Source: Adenophora triphylla var. japonica (lineage: Eukaryota; Streptophyta; Magnoliopsida; Asterales; Campanulaceae). Taken from it: a stretch of 64,000 bases of DNA. The stretch is from NCBI GenBank assembly GCA_022495995.1, contig JAFEMH010000524.1, positions 124,001-188,000 of the forward strand. Direction: 5' to 3'. Shown here piece by piece: positions 21,881 to 34,834 of the stretch. The translations under genes and the position numbers were made by a program. How positions within the stretch are numbered: the stretch's first letter is position 1; every line of letters begins with the position of its first letter. The notes beneath the pieces were generated by a model. That model made no database searches and was not told where the DNA came from. It was given only the letters and a program-made list of their open reading frames with translations.

Positions 21881-22620
21881 GAGAGGCTAAGTGAAAATTC
21901 GTGAGGGCACTTAGGCAAAAAGGCAAAAGGAGATGGTGTGTTTTGAAAAAAAAAATGAAAAAAAATAAAAAAAATGAAAAAAAAAAAGAAAAAATAATAA
22001 TAAAATGAGTGGCTAGGTGAAAACCCGAAAGGGTGCCTAGGCAAAAGGTGAGGAAGTGAAACCTTGCATATCCTTTACATCACCGGAGTTGGAGGCACAA
22101 GGGAGGATTGGAGCGTTGGGTAGGATTCCTCATTATTGGCGTAGAAGGTTTGGTTTAGAGGCGTTAGGCTAGAAAATTCTCGTTCTTTTCCGGAGATATA
22201 AGGGGGTGTAGGTGTTTTGTTACGAGGTAAAGTTTTGTGCTTAATTAGAAATCATACAGAAAACTTTAGTTTATGAGGGAGATTGTAGTGTGAGATAAGC
22301 GTGGAGGAAAATTAGGACATCTTTAGTTCCCCTTGGCTTTTTGATGTGTGGGCCTTAGCTTGGATGTCCCGTTTTTTTTCATCTTTGGAGTTGGGGTCGA
22401 GCTAAGGCCATTGATACCATTGTTATTTTTGGAGTGATAAGGAGCGGAGTTTTATTCTCCGAGTATGTTGATTGAGTTGTTTGAGTTTGTTGATTTTTGG
22501 TTGGAGGTTTAGAGGAGATTAGGGATCATTTTCCTCCCATGCTACGTTGATTAGACCGGTGCTTAGAGTGGGGTTAGGATATTACTCAGGGACGAGTAAT
22601 GGTCTAAGCGTGGGGGAATT
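21557..22620 (+). other. Athila 3' untranslated region and polypurine tract
   Basis: This is noncoding. It includes A-rich runs, a TAA/TAATAA microsatellite (about 21796-21880) and two purine-rich GCGTGGGGGAGGA-like tracts, one at 21713 and the other at about 22607-22620, directly before the 3' LTR. The last is the likely primer for plus-strand synthesis. Confidence 0.7.
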
Positions 22621-23238
22621 TGATGTGGTGGATTTTGTATACATTATTTCCCTAATTTTCTAGACATTTTATTATTATTTTGATGTAAGTTAGATTAGTT
22701 TTGATGTAATTGGGGCTTTATTTTCCAGTTGAGCTTTTATTGTAATCTGGGAGTAAAATATTTGTATTTAGTAGTTATTTTTCCGGATGTAATTTTGGTG
22801 CTTCAAAGTTATGCTTCGAGTATAAAAATTAGTAAAGTCAAAAGTCAACCGAAGCGGAGGAGAGAGTCAGACTGCAAATTTATGGAAGCTGAGGTGCTGT
22901 TCTGCGTTATTGAAAAGTTCAGGAATGAATGTGAAGAAGTAAAAGACTGCAGGGGCCAAACTGCCAAAGGTTGGAATTTCAGGGATTAAATGCAAAATCA
23001 AAGAAGTTGAAAAATTGGGCATTCATTCACGTGAAGAGGACAATGCATTGACCAGTGTTGACCAAGGAGGACTTAATTGAGGAGTGGATTTTCGAAACTA
23101 AATCTATTCATTTAAGCTAAACAATTAAAGTTTCCAAAATCAAAGCCAATACATTGACTGACGTGGAAATTGAAGGCGGTTTGACCGAGGCAATTGAAGG
23201 CTTGGCAGGCATTGGAATTGAGAAGGATTATTATTAGG

Positions 23239-23274
<36 letters not shown>

Positions 23275-24161
23275 TTGTTTCCTTTTCTTTTTAGTTTTCT
23301 TATAGGTTTATTATTATTAGTAGGGACGAGTATAAATACTTGTTTCAACTACAGTTTTAGGGTAGACTTTTTATTATTTTTCCTAGAGAGAATTTACAGC
23401 TTTTATGGAGAACTAAACTCTTTGCTTCGGATTTGAATCCTGAACCGTTTGTTTAATTCAATTGAGGTATCGATTTCTTTATTTCTGAATCCCTATTCAT
23501 AGTTTTACTTGTTTTAATTGATAAATCGTTTCTAGGGTTTTGAGATTTGATCACCCTCTTTTCCCTTGTAATTGATTTAATGCTAGTTTAATCTTAAGTC
23601 TGTGTCAGATTAGGATTTTTCACAAGTAGCATCTTTGAGATTTATGCACGTGTCATGGTAAATTAAAAAGGGGGTAAAATTAGGTTTTGATCTATTTGAA
23701 AAATAATAGTGAAATTCTTGATCTTAATTTCTTAAAGCTTCATCAATCAATATTGTGAATCTAGACTGTGTTAGTTAGGTTTAGGTATTGATTAGGGGAA
23801 TAGGTGAGTGTGTCACTGCTTATAACCATTAATAAGAAATAAATAGGGATTGAAATATATTCCGGATCAAGTGAATAGGGAGGAAGGGAAAGAAATTGTG
23901 CCAATGATATTGAATTGATAAACGGGAACGGAGACAAATCTGAAGTGCTTCCCGTTAATTGTTTTACAACATAGTTTTCTTAATTTCTGTTTTAGGAATT
24001 TAATTAAAATCAAACAAACCCCCCAATCTTGTCAAGTGACAATTGTGCAATCGAATAACCGTTCTTCAGTGGATCGACCCTGGACTTGTCCTAGCTGCAG
24101 TTTTTGTAGCCGAGTATAGTCTTGGTAATTAATTTGTAGGCGTGCGACTTTAGACCTATCA
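22621..24161 (+). repeat. Athila-like 3' LTR
   Basis: 1541 bp, TGATGTGG to CCTATCA, with an ATT microsatellite near 23238-23275. It is followed by CTACT, the target duplication. Confidence 0.92.
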
Positions 24162-24518
24162 CTACTCCTTGCATGGTTGGCCCAATGATCCACCTAGGTT
24201 GGCCCAAGGAGGAACAACTTGATGCCTCCTCCTTATTTGCATCCACTTATAAACTTGCTTTATTTTTCATCTCTAAGCAATGTGGGATAACTCTTTCATA
24301 TCCCATAAACTCTTCATTTTCCCATTTCAAGTTACAATCTTTAGCCATTAATTTCTCATTCACCCGGAAATGATTTTGAGTAAATAAATATATTTTCTTA
24401 ATCTACAACAAATGTAGATTATAATTTTATAACTTATTTCATTTAACAATAAATGAAACCCATTTGAAAATTGGGTCAAAACTTGGTCAAACCTAGTTTC
24501 TAAAACCCATTTCCAACA
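24162..24518 (-). repeat. Copia 3' LTR, proximal segment, copy 1
   Basis: This continues the Copia LTR interrupted at 14663. On the minus strand it starts TGTTGGAAATGGG at 24518, directly after the polypurine tract CATGTGGGGGAT (24519-24530). Confidence 0.85.
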
Positions 24519-24530
24519 ATCCCCCACATG

Positions 24531-25039
24531 AATGACAATTAATGCATGTATGCAGATTCGTCCAAAAGTTCCGGTGAACTAATATTGCATCAGAATAGGT
24601 AGCTTATGGCTTTGAACCTTCCCTAGTGAAATACTATCGGATATACTAGTTATTCAGTAGCGCGATGCTTCGAACTGGTGACTGTATAGTGTATACCAAG
24701 ACAACAGTACTCACACAATAATAGCTCTAACACTATTTGTTCTAACGTTGTGCCCATTTCGGCCCTGGACCGTATCTCATTCATAAGTGTTCCAATGTAG
24801 AAGCGGCCTTATTACTTCTCACTTATATAGGTGATTCATACTATAAAGAGTATCCTGCTATACTCCACCCATAGGTATGGGAATCATTAAAAATTTTCTC
24901 AACTTATCCTCACCACTGCTGCAGGTGCACACACTTGGATGTTCTGGGAATAAGTATGAAACATGTTCCAAGTGTTTCTACCGAACTCATAACTTAGTTT
25001 TCTCATTGAACCAAGGGTCTGGGATCTCCATTTCTCAAG
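24531..25039 (-). other. Copia 3' internal noncoding region, copy 1
   Basis: Between the end of pol and the polypurine tract I see no coding motif. Repeated in copy 2 at about 40898-41400 and begun in copy 3. Confidence 0.5.
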
Positions 25040-28000
25040 GTTGAGTGTCCACTATGAGTTCTTTTGTTGTGGGTTTTAAACCCATTCCCCTTAACAGTTT
25101 ATACAGTTGATCTCTATTTATACCTTTCGTAAACGGATCCGCTATGTTATCACTTGTAGATTTAGAGTATTTTGTATCTGATATCTAATGAGCATCACAA
25201 GATCCTTCTAATACCGTTGGATATCTCTTATAAAGTATCCCATGATTCAATTTATACTTTAAATATCTCAATACCCTTAATAGGGCCTTCCAGTGATCCG
25301 CATTGGGATTACTAGTGAACCTACTTAGTTTGCTCACTGAATATGCAATGTGTGGATGTGTACAATACGTTAAGTACATCAGACTACCAATTATTCTGGC
25401 ATATTCCAACTGAGAAACTGGTTCCCCTCTGTTCTTTTCTAAGTGTAGAGTCAAATCTACCGGTGTCTTAGCCGGAGGGTCATTAATGACATCAAACTTT
25501 CGAAGTACATTTTCTAGATAATGGGACTGTGACAGAACTATTCCTTCTGATGTTCTAGAAATATTTATTCCTAATATAACATCCGCTAGTCCCATGTCTT
25601 TCTTGTCAAAGTGCTTCTTTAACATGCCTTTAGTATTCAAGATCAGTTCATGAGTACTTCCCATTATCAAACATGTTTTCTACGTAAAGACAGACAATTA
25701 CAAATGATTCAGATGTTCCTTTGACGTAGACACACTTGTCACATTCATTTATCTTGAATCCATTTGACAACATAGTTCGGTCAAACTTTTCATGTCATTG
25801 CTTAGGTGCTTGTTTTAGTCCATACAACGACTTAACAAGTTTACACACCTTTTGTTCTTTACTTGGAACAATGAAACCTTCGGGTTGTTCCATATAAATC
25901 TCTTCATCTAGCTCTCCATTCAAGAAAGCTGTTTTCACATCCATCTGGTGTATCTCAAGATTATGCACGGCTGCAATTGCTATAAGAACTAGTATGGATG
26001 TGATCCTTGTGACAGGAGAATATGTATCGAAGAAGTCATATCCTTCCTTTTGTCTGAACCCTTTGGCTACTAGCCGGGCTTTGTACTTATCGATAGATCC
26101 ATCTACCTTATACTTCCTTTTAAGGATCCATTTGCAACCCAACGGTTTGCATCGTGGAGGGAGATCAACCAACTCCCAAGTATTATTATGCATTATGGAC
26201 TCTATTTCACTTTAATAGCTTCTTTCCAGAACGGACTATCCAGACCGGATAAAGCTTCTTTAACAGTAGTTGGTTCATTTTCTAACATATATGATTGAAA
26301 ATCAGGACCAAAAGACTTTTCCACTCTTGCCCTCTTACTACGTCTAGGTCCTTCATCTTCTTCTCGAGATGGACTATTTGTAGCTTCATAAGTTCTCTTA
26401 TTAGAACTTGTATCTTTCCTATCCTTAACAGGAAAGATATTTTCAGAGAATGACGCATTCCTTGATTCTATCGTCATTCCTTCATTCATATCAGGATTGT
26501 CCGACTTGTGCACTATAAACCGATAGGCACTACTATTGCTGGCGTATCTAATAAAGATGCAGTCAACCGTCTTGGGACCCATCTTTACTTGCTTTAGCAT
26601 AGGTACCTCAACCTTAGCTAGACACCCCCACACTTTAAGGTATTTATAACACGACTTACGATTATGCCATAATTCGTAAGGAGTCTTATCAATTCCTTTC
26701 TTGGGTATCTTATTAAGAATGTAGTTGGATGTGAGTATGGCTTCCCCCCACAAGCTATCGGGTAAGCCTGAACTGATTAACAGTGCATTCATCAACTCCT
26801 TAAGAGTACGATTTTTGCGTTCAGCTACTCCGTTAGACTGAGGTGTATATGGTGCTGTCGTTTGATGAATAATGCCAGATTCCCAGGATAATCCTTCAAA
26901 CGGAGCAACATATTCTCCCCCTCTATCGCTTCGAATCTTCTTAATCTTTACATTAAGTTGATTCTCAACTTCATTCTTATAAGTTTGGAAAGCCATTATT
27001 GCTTCATCCTTACTTCTCAAGAGATATGCATAGCAATATTTAGTGCAATCATCTATAAAAGTAATGAAATACTTTTTCCCACCTCGAGTTTGCACTAACT
27101 TTAGATCACAAATATCTGTGTGAACTAACTCAAGAGGTGTTGTGTTTCTTGTCACCGAAGAAAATGATGACTTAGGCATTTTCGCTTCAACGCAAATTTC
27201 ACACTTGTCAGTTGAATCGAATTTATTCATAGGAATTAATTCTTGACTCACTAATTTCTTAATTGTGTTGTAATTCACGTGACCTAATCTATCATGCCAT
27301 AGATTAGGACTATCCAACAGGTAGACATAAGAAACAAACTTTTCATTCTTTGCTTCTAAGCGAATAATATTTCTTACATTCATTTTGAACAGGCCCTTTT
27401 CAAGGTACCCATTTCCAAGAAACATATCATTCTTGGTCAATACAAGGTTTTCTAACTCAAACACTAGTCTAAATCCAGCCATGCTCAACAGCGATCCAAA
27501 AATCAGGTTCTTGCGAATGTCTGGGACATGCAGCACATCCTTGAGAGTTAGCTCTTTGCCTGAAGACATCTTCAGTACAACCTTTCCAAGTCCCATGATG
27601 TTGGAAGTGACACCGTTTCCCATACACACCTACTCTCCACTGATAGGAGTGTACGACGAAAAGCAAAATCTATCAGCACATATGTGGCGGGTAGCTCCAG
27701 TGTCTATCCACCATTTATTACCGGTGTCTTCGAAATTTGCTAAGGTGGCTTCAAAGGTTTCACACACCATTGCTTCTAAATCAAGCCCATTCAGCCTTTC
27801 AATAATGGTGACTTGATTTCTGGAGTCGGTCTCTTGAATCTTGTACATTATACAAACGAGATTTCCATGATTCCATGCCTGTGGCTATCCGTTCTTGCGG
27901 ATTTGAATCATCATCCCAACTAGCGGGGATACCTTTTTCAACGAATATCTTCAAACCGAGGTTGGTTAAGAGGTACAACATCTCTTGTTGCCAGCTTTTG

Positions 28001-28146
28001 AAGTCCGCACCTCCGAACTTCGTTGTTTTCTTGCCAAGTGATGGATAATTCTGAACCGAAGCGGGCACAACAATCTGGCTCGTTGCATTTATCTGATGAG
28101 GGTGGATAACCCCGAACAACTGAGAGGTTTTATTTCCAGCCGACAT
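25040..28146 (-). pseudogene. Copia gag-pol, internally deleted, copy 1
   Basis: In minus-strand order: the gag start MSAGNKTSQLFG (ATG 28146) with KFGGADFKSWQQEM; a jump to the protease WWIDTGATRHIC; an in-frame TAG near 27630; and integrase with the zinc-binding HDRLGH/CEICVEAK, core acidic residues in HTDICD and RSDRGGEY, and GVAERKNRTLKELMN. Reverse transcriptase follows ([34 protein letters not shown]), with TGA after GLKQAPKQ, and the catalytic YVDD motif reads YVEN followed by a frameshift. The end has [20 protein letters not shown] and an RNase H tail (SDNIADPFTKG) lacking its middle. Most of gag and the centre of RNase H are deleted, so it is immobile. Confidence 0.9.
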
Positions 28147-28175
28147 TTCCTTAAAAAAACGTAAATTCTTACGAT

Positions 28176-28539
28176 TGTTAGGAAAATTATAACGGAAATT
28201 CGAAAAGGCTTTCTTTTGGAAATAACTGAAAAATAACAAAACCGGGGAAATAAATAAAAATCGGAAAAACTGAATTAAACCGGGAATGCAGAGAGTCGAG
28301 GCTTGTGTTAGACACAATCTCCGTAAGAAGTAATTGCCCCGTACTGGTGCTAACGGTTACTGACAATCTTCTCATAAGATGCAACGACTTTAACTGTCAC
28401 TAATAGGAGCACTCCAAATTAACGACTTCGGCAAACAAATCTATGTATTTGGAACTTCTGGACTTGAAAGGAATTTTATGCTTCAATATGCTCTACTAGG
28501 CTATTGGATTTTTGATGACTGACTGAATGAATGAAATTG
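28176..28539 (-). repeat. Copia 5' LTR, truncated at duplication junction, copy 1
   Basis: The plus-strand sequence TGTTAGGAAAATTATAACGG onward matches 13746-14110, then stops at ATGAAATTG, where the next duplication copy begins. About 0.9 kb of LTR is therefore missing here. Confidence 0.85.
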
Positions 28540-29037
28540 ACTGAGGCTTGAATGGTGCTTTGAGAGGGAGTTGCTTTGCATTGCTAGTTTCCCGTAACTT
28601 TGTGAAGGAGGTACTTGTTGGTAATTCTGAAAAGCTTAAGGAGCAGGCATGTCCTTGTCTTTTATGAAAGTCCCATCCGGTTGGGGGACTGCAAATGTTC
28701 GAAGATGATGCATGGCATTTTCGATCCAAGCCTGCTGCTCTTCTTGGCGTTTCTCAAGAGCCTTGAAAGCTTGCCAAACTTCTTCCATTGTTTGGAAGTT
28801 TCCCGGGGGCGGAGTTCCGTTTCCGTCACTGTTATATGTCGATCCTGCCATGGGGGAGTAGCGGGTATTCGGACCGGCCGAACCGGAAGGGTCAGCGGAT
28901 CTTGCGACATCGACACTGAAAAGACGGCTCCCGTGTATTCTCAACCACTCTCGGTTCATTGGAGGGGGTGACGGGTAAGGTTTAGACTTGGGAAGACCTT
29001 TTTTTTTTTGGATAAAGGGGGAAAGCTCATGCGACAT
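28540..29037 (-). pseudogene. Gag-like ORF 5' fragment, copy 2
   Basis: Same ORF as at 5222 but cut by the duplication junction. A TCA to TAA change ends the frame after KDKDMPAP (28636). The stop is shared with copy 3 and absent from copy 1. One reading extends the N-terminus by about 26 residues (MSHELSPFIQ). Confidence 0.6.
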
Positions 29038-30000
29038 GCAGCTTTCTTTTTTTTTTTTTTTTTATATATATATTTATGTTTTTTTTTGTTGTTTTAATTT
29101 ACTTAAAACATGTTTTCTAAGAATCCTATGTTGGTTGGAAAAGATTGCTCTTCTTTTTCGCAACTATGCTAGATCCTGGTTCAGTGGAAACCATCACTAC
29201 GGCTATAAGCCCCTCGTTTTGCACCTGTATTTTGACATCCCGGGGTGGACAGCCCCGGGCGAGGGTCCTATAGGACAAGCGGTTTCCACCGGCCAAAAGA
29301 AAAAATCAAACTTAAGGACCGAGCCTGTCATGTTCGTTTTAATGCGTCGGCCATGTGAATAGTGAATAGAGCCGGCACCTGAGTCCAGATCGGGTCAAAA
29401 GTTCGGCATGACCTCTCTTTACCTTGCTTGCGTAAGGGATCTATGACGTTAGGTGTTGGCTAGGTCATATTGTCATGAATAACTTATTAAATGCTTGATG
29501 ACATGGTGTCATGTGGGCATGGATGTATATCCGGGACGGAGTACTGTCTAGGTGTAGCTTTGGAAATCAAGATCGGGTCAAGATTTTAGCATGATCTTTC
29601 ATCGTCTTGCTTGCGCAAGGGATCTTGATTTTCTCGGCTTTGACTCGAATAATGGCCGGCATGGGATATGTATCCAGGCTTTATGACACGGACTGGGTAA
29701 AAATCAATCGAGTATGGACAGAGTGTGACGCAAGCGTGCAGGGTTGACACTGGCTAGGATGGGATGTTTGGAATGCTCCCGAACGCGTTCGGAAGGCGTC
29801 AGGAAGACCAATTGAACTGCAACTGAGACCACTCCGGGTTGACACTGGCTAAAATTCTTTTTCTGAGTAAAACAGAATTTTTTGCAGAATTTTTAAATGT
29901 ATGCACACACACAACAGTTAAAGAAGGGGTAAAATGAAAGTTTGACCCTCATCAATGTTTTAAAAATCTTTTTTGTTTAAAATTTTTTAAAACAAAATCA
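29038..30000 (-). other. Leader region of the Tat-like element, copy 2
   Basis: Repeats 5223-6299. It lacks the ~50-base stretch found at 6090-6145 and has a different T/AT microsatellite length near 29047-29080. Confidence 0.5.
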
Positions 30001-30018
30001 TCCCTAGCGAGGTCGCCA
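30001..30018 (-). other. Primer-binding site of the Tat-like element, copy 2
   Basis: Minus strand TGGCGACCTCGCTAGGGA, as in copy 3 (53625-53642). Confidence 0.5.
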
Positions 30019-30021
30019 AAT

Positions 30022-31377
30022 AAAATTACCCGGATTCGGTTGTGCGGGCCCGGCATCTCACAATTCGAGTCGGGAGGTGTCGTTGCATTTGTTTGGAGTC
30101 GCCACGCCGTTTTGCTATAGCCCAAAACATTGAAAAAAGAATTTGTTTAAAAAGGTTGTTGCGTGATGAGATTTTGAGTTCGGAGGTCAGGTTACGCCTC
30201 GGGAAGAGAATAGCAGAGCTCACCCAAGTCGCCTCGTATACACGAGTCTTTCGATACCCCTCTTTCGTTAAAAGTTGTGTGTGTGTTTGTGCTTTTAAAA
30301 ATGCACGCTGAATATGATGTATACATTGTATGCTATGTATTGAAATGAATTGAAATAGTGTTGGAAGGAGGCCTTACCAATGTTGGTCCGTGTCTATCTT
30401 CCGCTTGGGAATAGTGTTTGAGGGTGAATAGTGCTTTGGGTCAGACCAGGATTGCCTCGGGATGTACCGGTGTCTGCGGACAGAGCTTCGGCATGCTTCG
30501 GGATCGCTGTGTGGATTCGGGCAGAGGTTCGGTGTGCGTCGGGATTGTCGGTTGTACTCGGGCAGAGGTTTGGCGTGCGTCGCGATTGTCGGTTGTACTC
30601 GCGCAGAGGTTCGGTGTGCGTCGGGATGCCTTGGGATTTTTGGTTGTACTCGGGCAAAGGTTTGGCGTGCCTCGGGATGCCTCGGGATTGTTGACTGTAC
30701 TCGGGCAGAGGTTCGGCGTGCCTCGGGTTCGTCGATTGTGCTCGGGCAGAGGTTCGGAGTGCCTCGGGATGCCTCGTGATTGTCCGGCAAGGCTTCGGGA
30801 TGGACCGAAATGCCTTGGGATGGACCGTCAAGGCTTCGGGATGCCTCGGGAGCGCCTCGGGGCTGCTCAGGAGCGCTCGGCTGGGCTTCAGAGCGCCTCG
30901 AAAGGGCTCGGAAGGCCCTGGAAGGAACCGAAAGGGACCGGGATTGCCTCTAAGGGCTGAGAGGGGCTGCCAGAAGGCAAGGGGGAGAGAGGAGAGAAGG
31001 GAAGTGTGAAGAAAAAAAGAGGGAGAGCCCTCTATTTATAGCCATGGAAAAATGACAAAATGGTCTGCGCGGACCATTCTAGAAAAACCAAATTTTTGGC
31101 TGTCCCGAATTTACGGGAATATTGTGGACTTTAAGAGAATTTTGTAATTATGATGTCTGGGTGCAAAATGGTACGCGCGGACCATTATGCAGGCCAAATA
31201 TTTTTCGTAATTCCCAAAAAGTCCTCCTGCTTTATTTTATCCTAGAAGGGTCCTACCTTGGTTTGATCGGTGGTTTTGGGGTTTTTGAAGGTTACGGGTC
31301 TTCGGGATTACGTTTGTGTGAGTCCGTGGTGTTTCCCGTGTGTCGGATGGGGAGCGATCCAGATTGGATTACTTACA
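30022..31377 (-). repeat. LTR of Tat-like Ty3 element, copy 2
   Basis: Same arrangement as 6321-7721, with TATA box 31033-31040 and both near-palindromes kept. One 43-base tandem-repeat unit near 30478 is missing compared with copies 1 and 3. Confidence 0.55.
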
Positions 31378-32104
31378 AGCGGCCAGACACTCAGATGAGG
31401 TGGTCGAGAGAAAGGCATAGTCCGGCCTCAAACTGGTCATAATAGAAAGTTACCCTGCTGGAGCTCAATCCCCAATAGATCCAAGATTGGCCCTTCATTT
31501 GCATCTCGGTGAAATAGGTCAGGTAGAAGTCATCTCGTGGGACCTCAAAGAAGTCATGAAGGATTTTGATACGAGATTCAGCATTCTTCCTCCCTATAGT
31601 AGGCTTGGTGGCCGCATATCCCTTTTCATTACGACCTGGCACTACGGTCGAACAAAACTTGTCCACGATATTGTCGGAGGAAGAGCTCGACGCTGCAGAA
31701 GGCGAAGTTGGTTGAGCTTCCATATCTATAGAAGACACAGAAACAGGGGAATCAGACCTAGTTGAAGTATGTTCTGAGCTATCTAAGGGCGACCTAGATT
31801 CCCTTGGGAACGCTAATATCTCTCTAGGAAAATGGGGTTTGTTGGACTTAATGTAGAAGATGATAAGATGGTCTATCAATTTGTTGAAGAGGCGGAAGCG
31901 AATAACTGGCCGATCATCCGCCTCCAAATCCCCATGCTCTCACATGCGGGAAATCCTATTTCACCATAAAATAAACTCCACCTATACAGAATAGTGATAC
32001 ACTCGTCTTTGGTTAACTCTCTCCATGGGCCTCTAGCCTCTTATAAATCATAAGGTTTACGCAGTTATACCTAACCTCTAGCTCGAAGTCGAAGTCCTAG
32101 TCAT
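31378..32104 (-). pseudogene. PF04195-like ORF, broken, copy 2
   Basis: Same frame breaks as copy 1 (MTRTSTSS then stop at 32104, long frame from 31927). It lacks the 12-base segment present in copy 1 near 7735 just before the LTR boundary. Confidence 0.45.
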
Positions 32105-34594
32105 GGCGGAATAACAGAGAAAGCTCAAAATTAAACCTAAAGACAAGAAATTGAAGGGTACCTTGTTGATTTGGGAAAAAACGAAACTCAACGATGGAAC
32201 GGGAAGATTGATTGGACCGGAAAATCGGACCTCGATGTTTGGTCTTGCTGGATATTTGAAAGCTTGAGGATTGTAAAGTTTGGAAAGGATTAAAATCCTT
32301 CCTTATATACGCCTCCAAATCCTTGCCTGAATTGGAAAGGATAGGGGACATAACCGTCGAATGTCAGAGTAAAAACTCAACGCCAATTCCCAATGCAAGC
32401 TTGTCTAATCGCCGTAACTATACCATTAAGGCGTAAATTACGGCGCAATAAACAGGCGTATCCAACCGCCATAAGTCAATCGTCGAGAGCGACCTACATC
32501 TACCAAGTCGACCCTCTAGCAACGGGCTACGTAAGTCATCAAAAAAATTTCCATTAACTTCCCGGTCGACAAAGTCAACACGTAATGTTGGGGTCATGAA
32601 CGTAATAAAAGTGACAGTCAGCCCAATCTATAAAGCCAAACGTTTTGATCATTCTAAAGGTACAATTAAAGAGTGGGCCTACCCGGCTGTAACAACTCTA
32701 TCGGCCCAACAGTATAGATCAGTAGACCAAGCTCATTTTCCGACCTTCCTTGGTCTCGACCTAGCTTCGTACGACTTACGATCTCCTACATGTACAGTAT
32801 ATGCCTAGCCAAGACACGAGGTTAGGTCGACCTGGTACACTCTGGCGACCTAGAACAAACAAACATGTGCGTCTATCCACGATTCTATTCGTAACCGTCT
32901 CCTACAATCACGGTGACCGTACGCCAGCATTATCTCCGCGATCCAAGGGATTAACAATGATTCTATGGCTCCACTAAATATATCATACTACATCCAACGT
33001 AAAAAGGTTATGTCATCTTCACTATTTGAGATTTAAGTCGTTCAATACATTTTATTACGAACTTAACGCTATATCTTATCATCACGCCAGAGGATATTAG
33101 ATGGAGACAATCCCGGCTAGTCATTAATTTGTTCGTGGCTTCAGGTCACAGTTGCTGGATTATAACCTATTGATGTAATAAGGCTGATCCGGAATGTTTC
33201 CTGCATCATCACTTGTGATTATCAAATGTCTCATAATTTATTTTCATTAATATGACTTAAGTATCAAGCGAATTCTAAGGTCCATTTCTTTGGAGTGATT
33301 CACAAGTGTTCAATATATTTTTTTGGAGTGACTCAAAATAAATGTACACTTTTCTTCATTCGATTGATAAAATCACTTGTGTCAACAATTTATTTTCCAA
33401 AATACATATTAAAGTTGTTTGAGAATTTTACCCATGAGTTCCTTTTGAGACAAATCACTTCCCCTCAAGTTTTATATTAAATTAAATGCCCCACAAATTT
33501 TTATGCAGTAGTATATTATACTGCATACAATATGCAATATTTAAAAATTATGATACAACATTATCAATATTGTCTCCTTGCCACCAACGCCGCCGTCGAC
33601 CACCGGAAGGTCATCGAAAATCAGTCGCCGAAAACCGGACGCATGAAATCGGTCGCCGGTCGCCGGTCGCCGCTTGATGTTGTATTGATTATATTCGGTA
33701 TGCAGTATTATTGTCATGTATGCAGTATGTTTATAAAATTATTCAACATGATAATACAACCTAAAAGAAACTTATGGGGTATTATGATACTTTTTTAGAA
33801 GTTATACATTCTCCCCAGTTGTTTCAACTAGTTTTTATTTTTAAAGGTCAAATTATTTTTTTTCTAATTTATGTAGCAAATCAATATGTTTTTATTTTTA
33901 TTTTTTATCATAATATGAAAAAAATGCTCTAATGCATGGAACTTTCAAGCATGTGCCCTGCTGTGGTTGATTTTTTTGTTTTCTTTAAACAATCATACTA
34001 ACTCTTGCATCTACTAGTTTTGACAAGAAGCATGAAAGTGAGAGAGGGAGACCTTATCTTAGAAGATTCTAAGACTTAGGATTGAATGTTTCTAAGTACT
34101 ATTCATATCTATTATATATACTTGATTATGTTAACATAGTTCAATTAGATTTCTAATTAATATGTTTTATGAATAATTCCTTACTTCTCTTTAATCCCAT
34201 GATGAAAGAACTAGTTCATATAAAATTATACTCGGATAATAAGTGCTCAATTATTTAGTACACATGTTTTACTAGTTTATACATTGTTTGTGGTACGATG
34301 AAATTACACAAAAAATATTTGCGTATTAAAAAGTTCGACACATATTAAAAAGGAAAAGGTACTCATTAAGGAGATATTGTGGGATAATGAGATAAACATG
34401 AAAATGACTGGTTCCATATATTCTTAGGATATATGTGTATGAGCTTAGAAAATAGAAATGGTCATTAGAATGGAGTGGTTGTGGAAAGGTTCTTTTTCTG
34501 AAAAAAAAAAAGTAAAAAAAATTAAACCATACTAGTAATAGTTTATATTCTAATTAGCTTGTGAAAGATTAATTAATAGTACAAACAATTAGCC
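32105..34594. other. GLP upstream region, copy 2, no gene
   Basis: Corresponds to 8461-10915. Bases 32330-32650 differ from both other copies more than the surrounding DNA. An extra CGCCGGT unit is present near 33660. Confidence 0.5.
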
Positions 34595-34602
34595 TATAAA
34601 TA
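34595..34602 (+). promoter_or_regulatory. TATA box of GLP copy 2
   Basis: TATAAATA 70-77 bases upstream of the start codon, as in copy 1. Confidence 0.8.
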
Positions 34603-34671
34603 GGCACCATCTTCTTGCTAAATCTCTCACCAACACCAATTTAATCAGTTTACTTAATAAAAATCATCAAT

Positions 34672-34802
34672 ATGGGTTTTCACTTAACTGCAACCGTTGC
34701 CATTTTTGCTTTGGCCATCTCACTTGCCTATGCCTCTGATCCTAGTCCTCTCCAGGATTTCTGCGTTGCTACTAATGACCCCAATAATGCCCGTACGTAC
34801 AC

Positions 34803-34834
<32 letters not shown>

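Larger units (their letters stand above)
14664..24161 (+). mobile_element. Athila-like Ty3 retrotransposon, complete ends, internally deleted
   Basis: The element is 9.5 kb with LTRs at both ends beginning TGATGTGGTGG and ending CCTATCA. It is flanked by a perfect 5-bp duplication CTACT (14659-14663 and 24162-24166) and inserted in the Copia 3' LTR. The tRNA-Asp-type primer-binding site, gag and the DLGAS-type protease are those of Athila-like elements. Reverse transcriptase, RNase H and integrase are absent. The space after the protease instead holds a structured repeat and fragments of host genes (kinesin and kelch acyl-CoA-binding protein). Stop codons in gag show it cannot move on its own. 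Confidence 0.88.
4800..28536. repeat. Tandem segmental duplication, copy 1 (23.7 kb)
   Basis: Sequence from 4800 onward recurs at 28537 and again at 52178 with only small changes apart from discrete insertions and deletions. The unit begins at TTGACTGAGGC inside the gag-like ORF and ends inside a Copia 5' LTR at ATGAAATTG. Copy 1 is 23,737 bases. It is the only copy holding the complete Athila-like element and lacks the CACTA and MITE insertions of copy 2. Confidence 0.95.

Noticed and set aside
25994..26215. Plus-strand ORFs across the Copia body
   Set aside because: Antisense shadows of reverse transcriptase and integrase.
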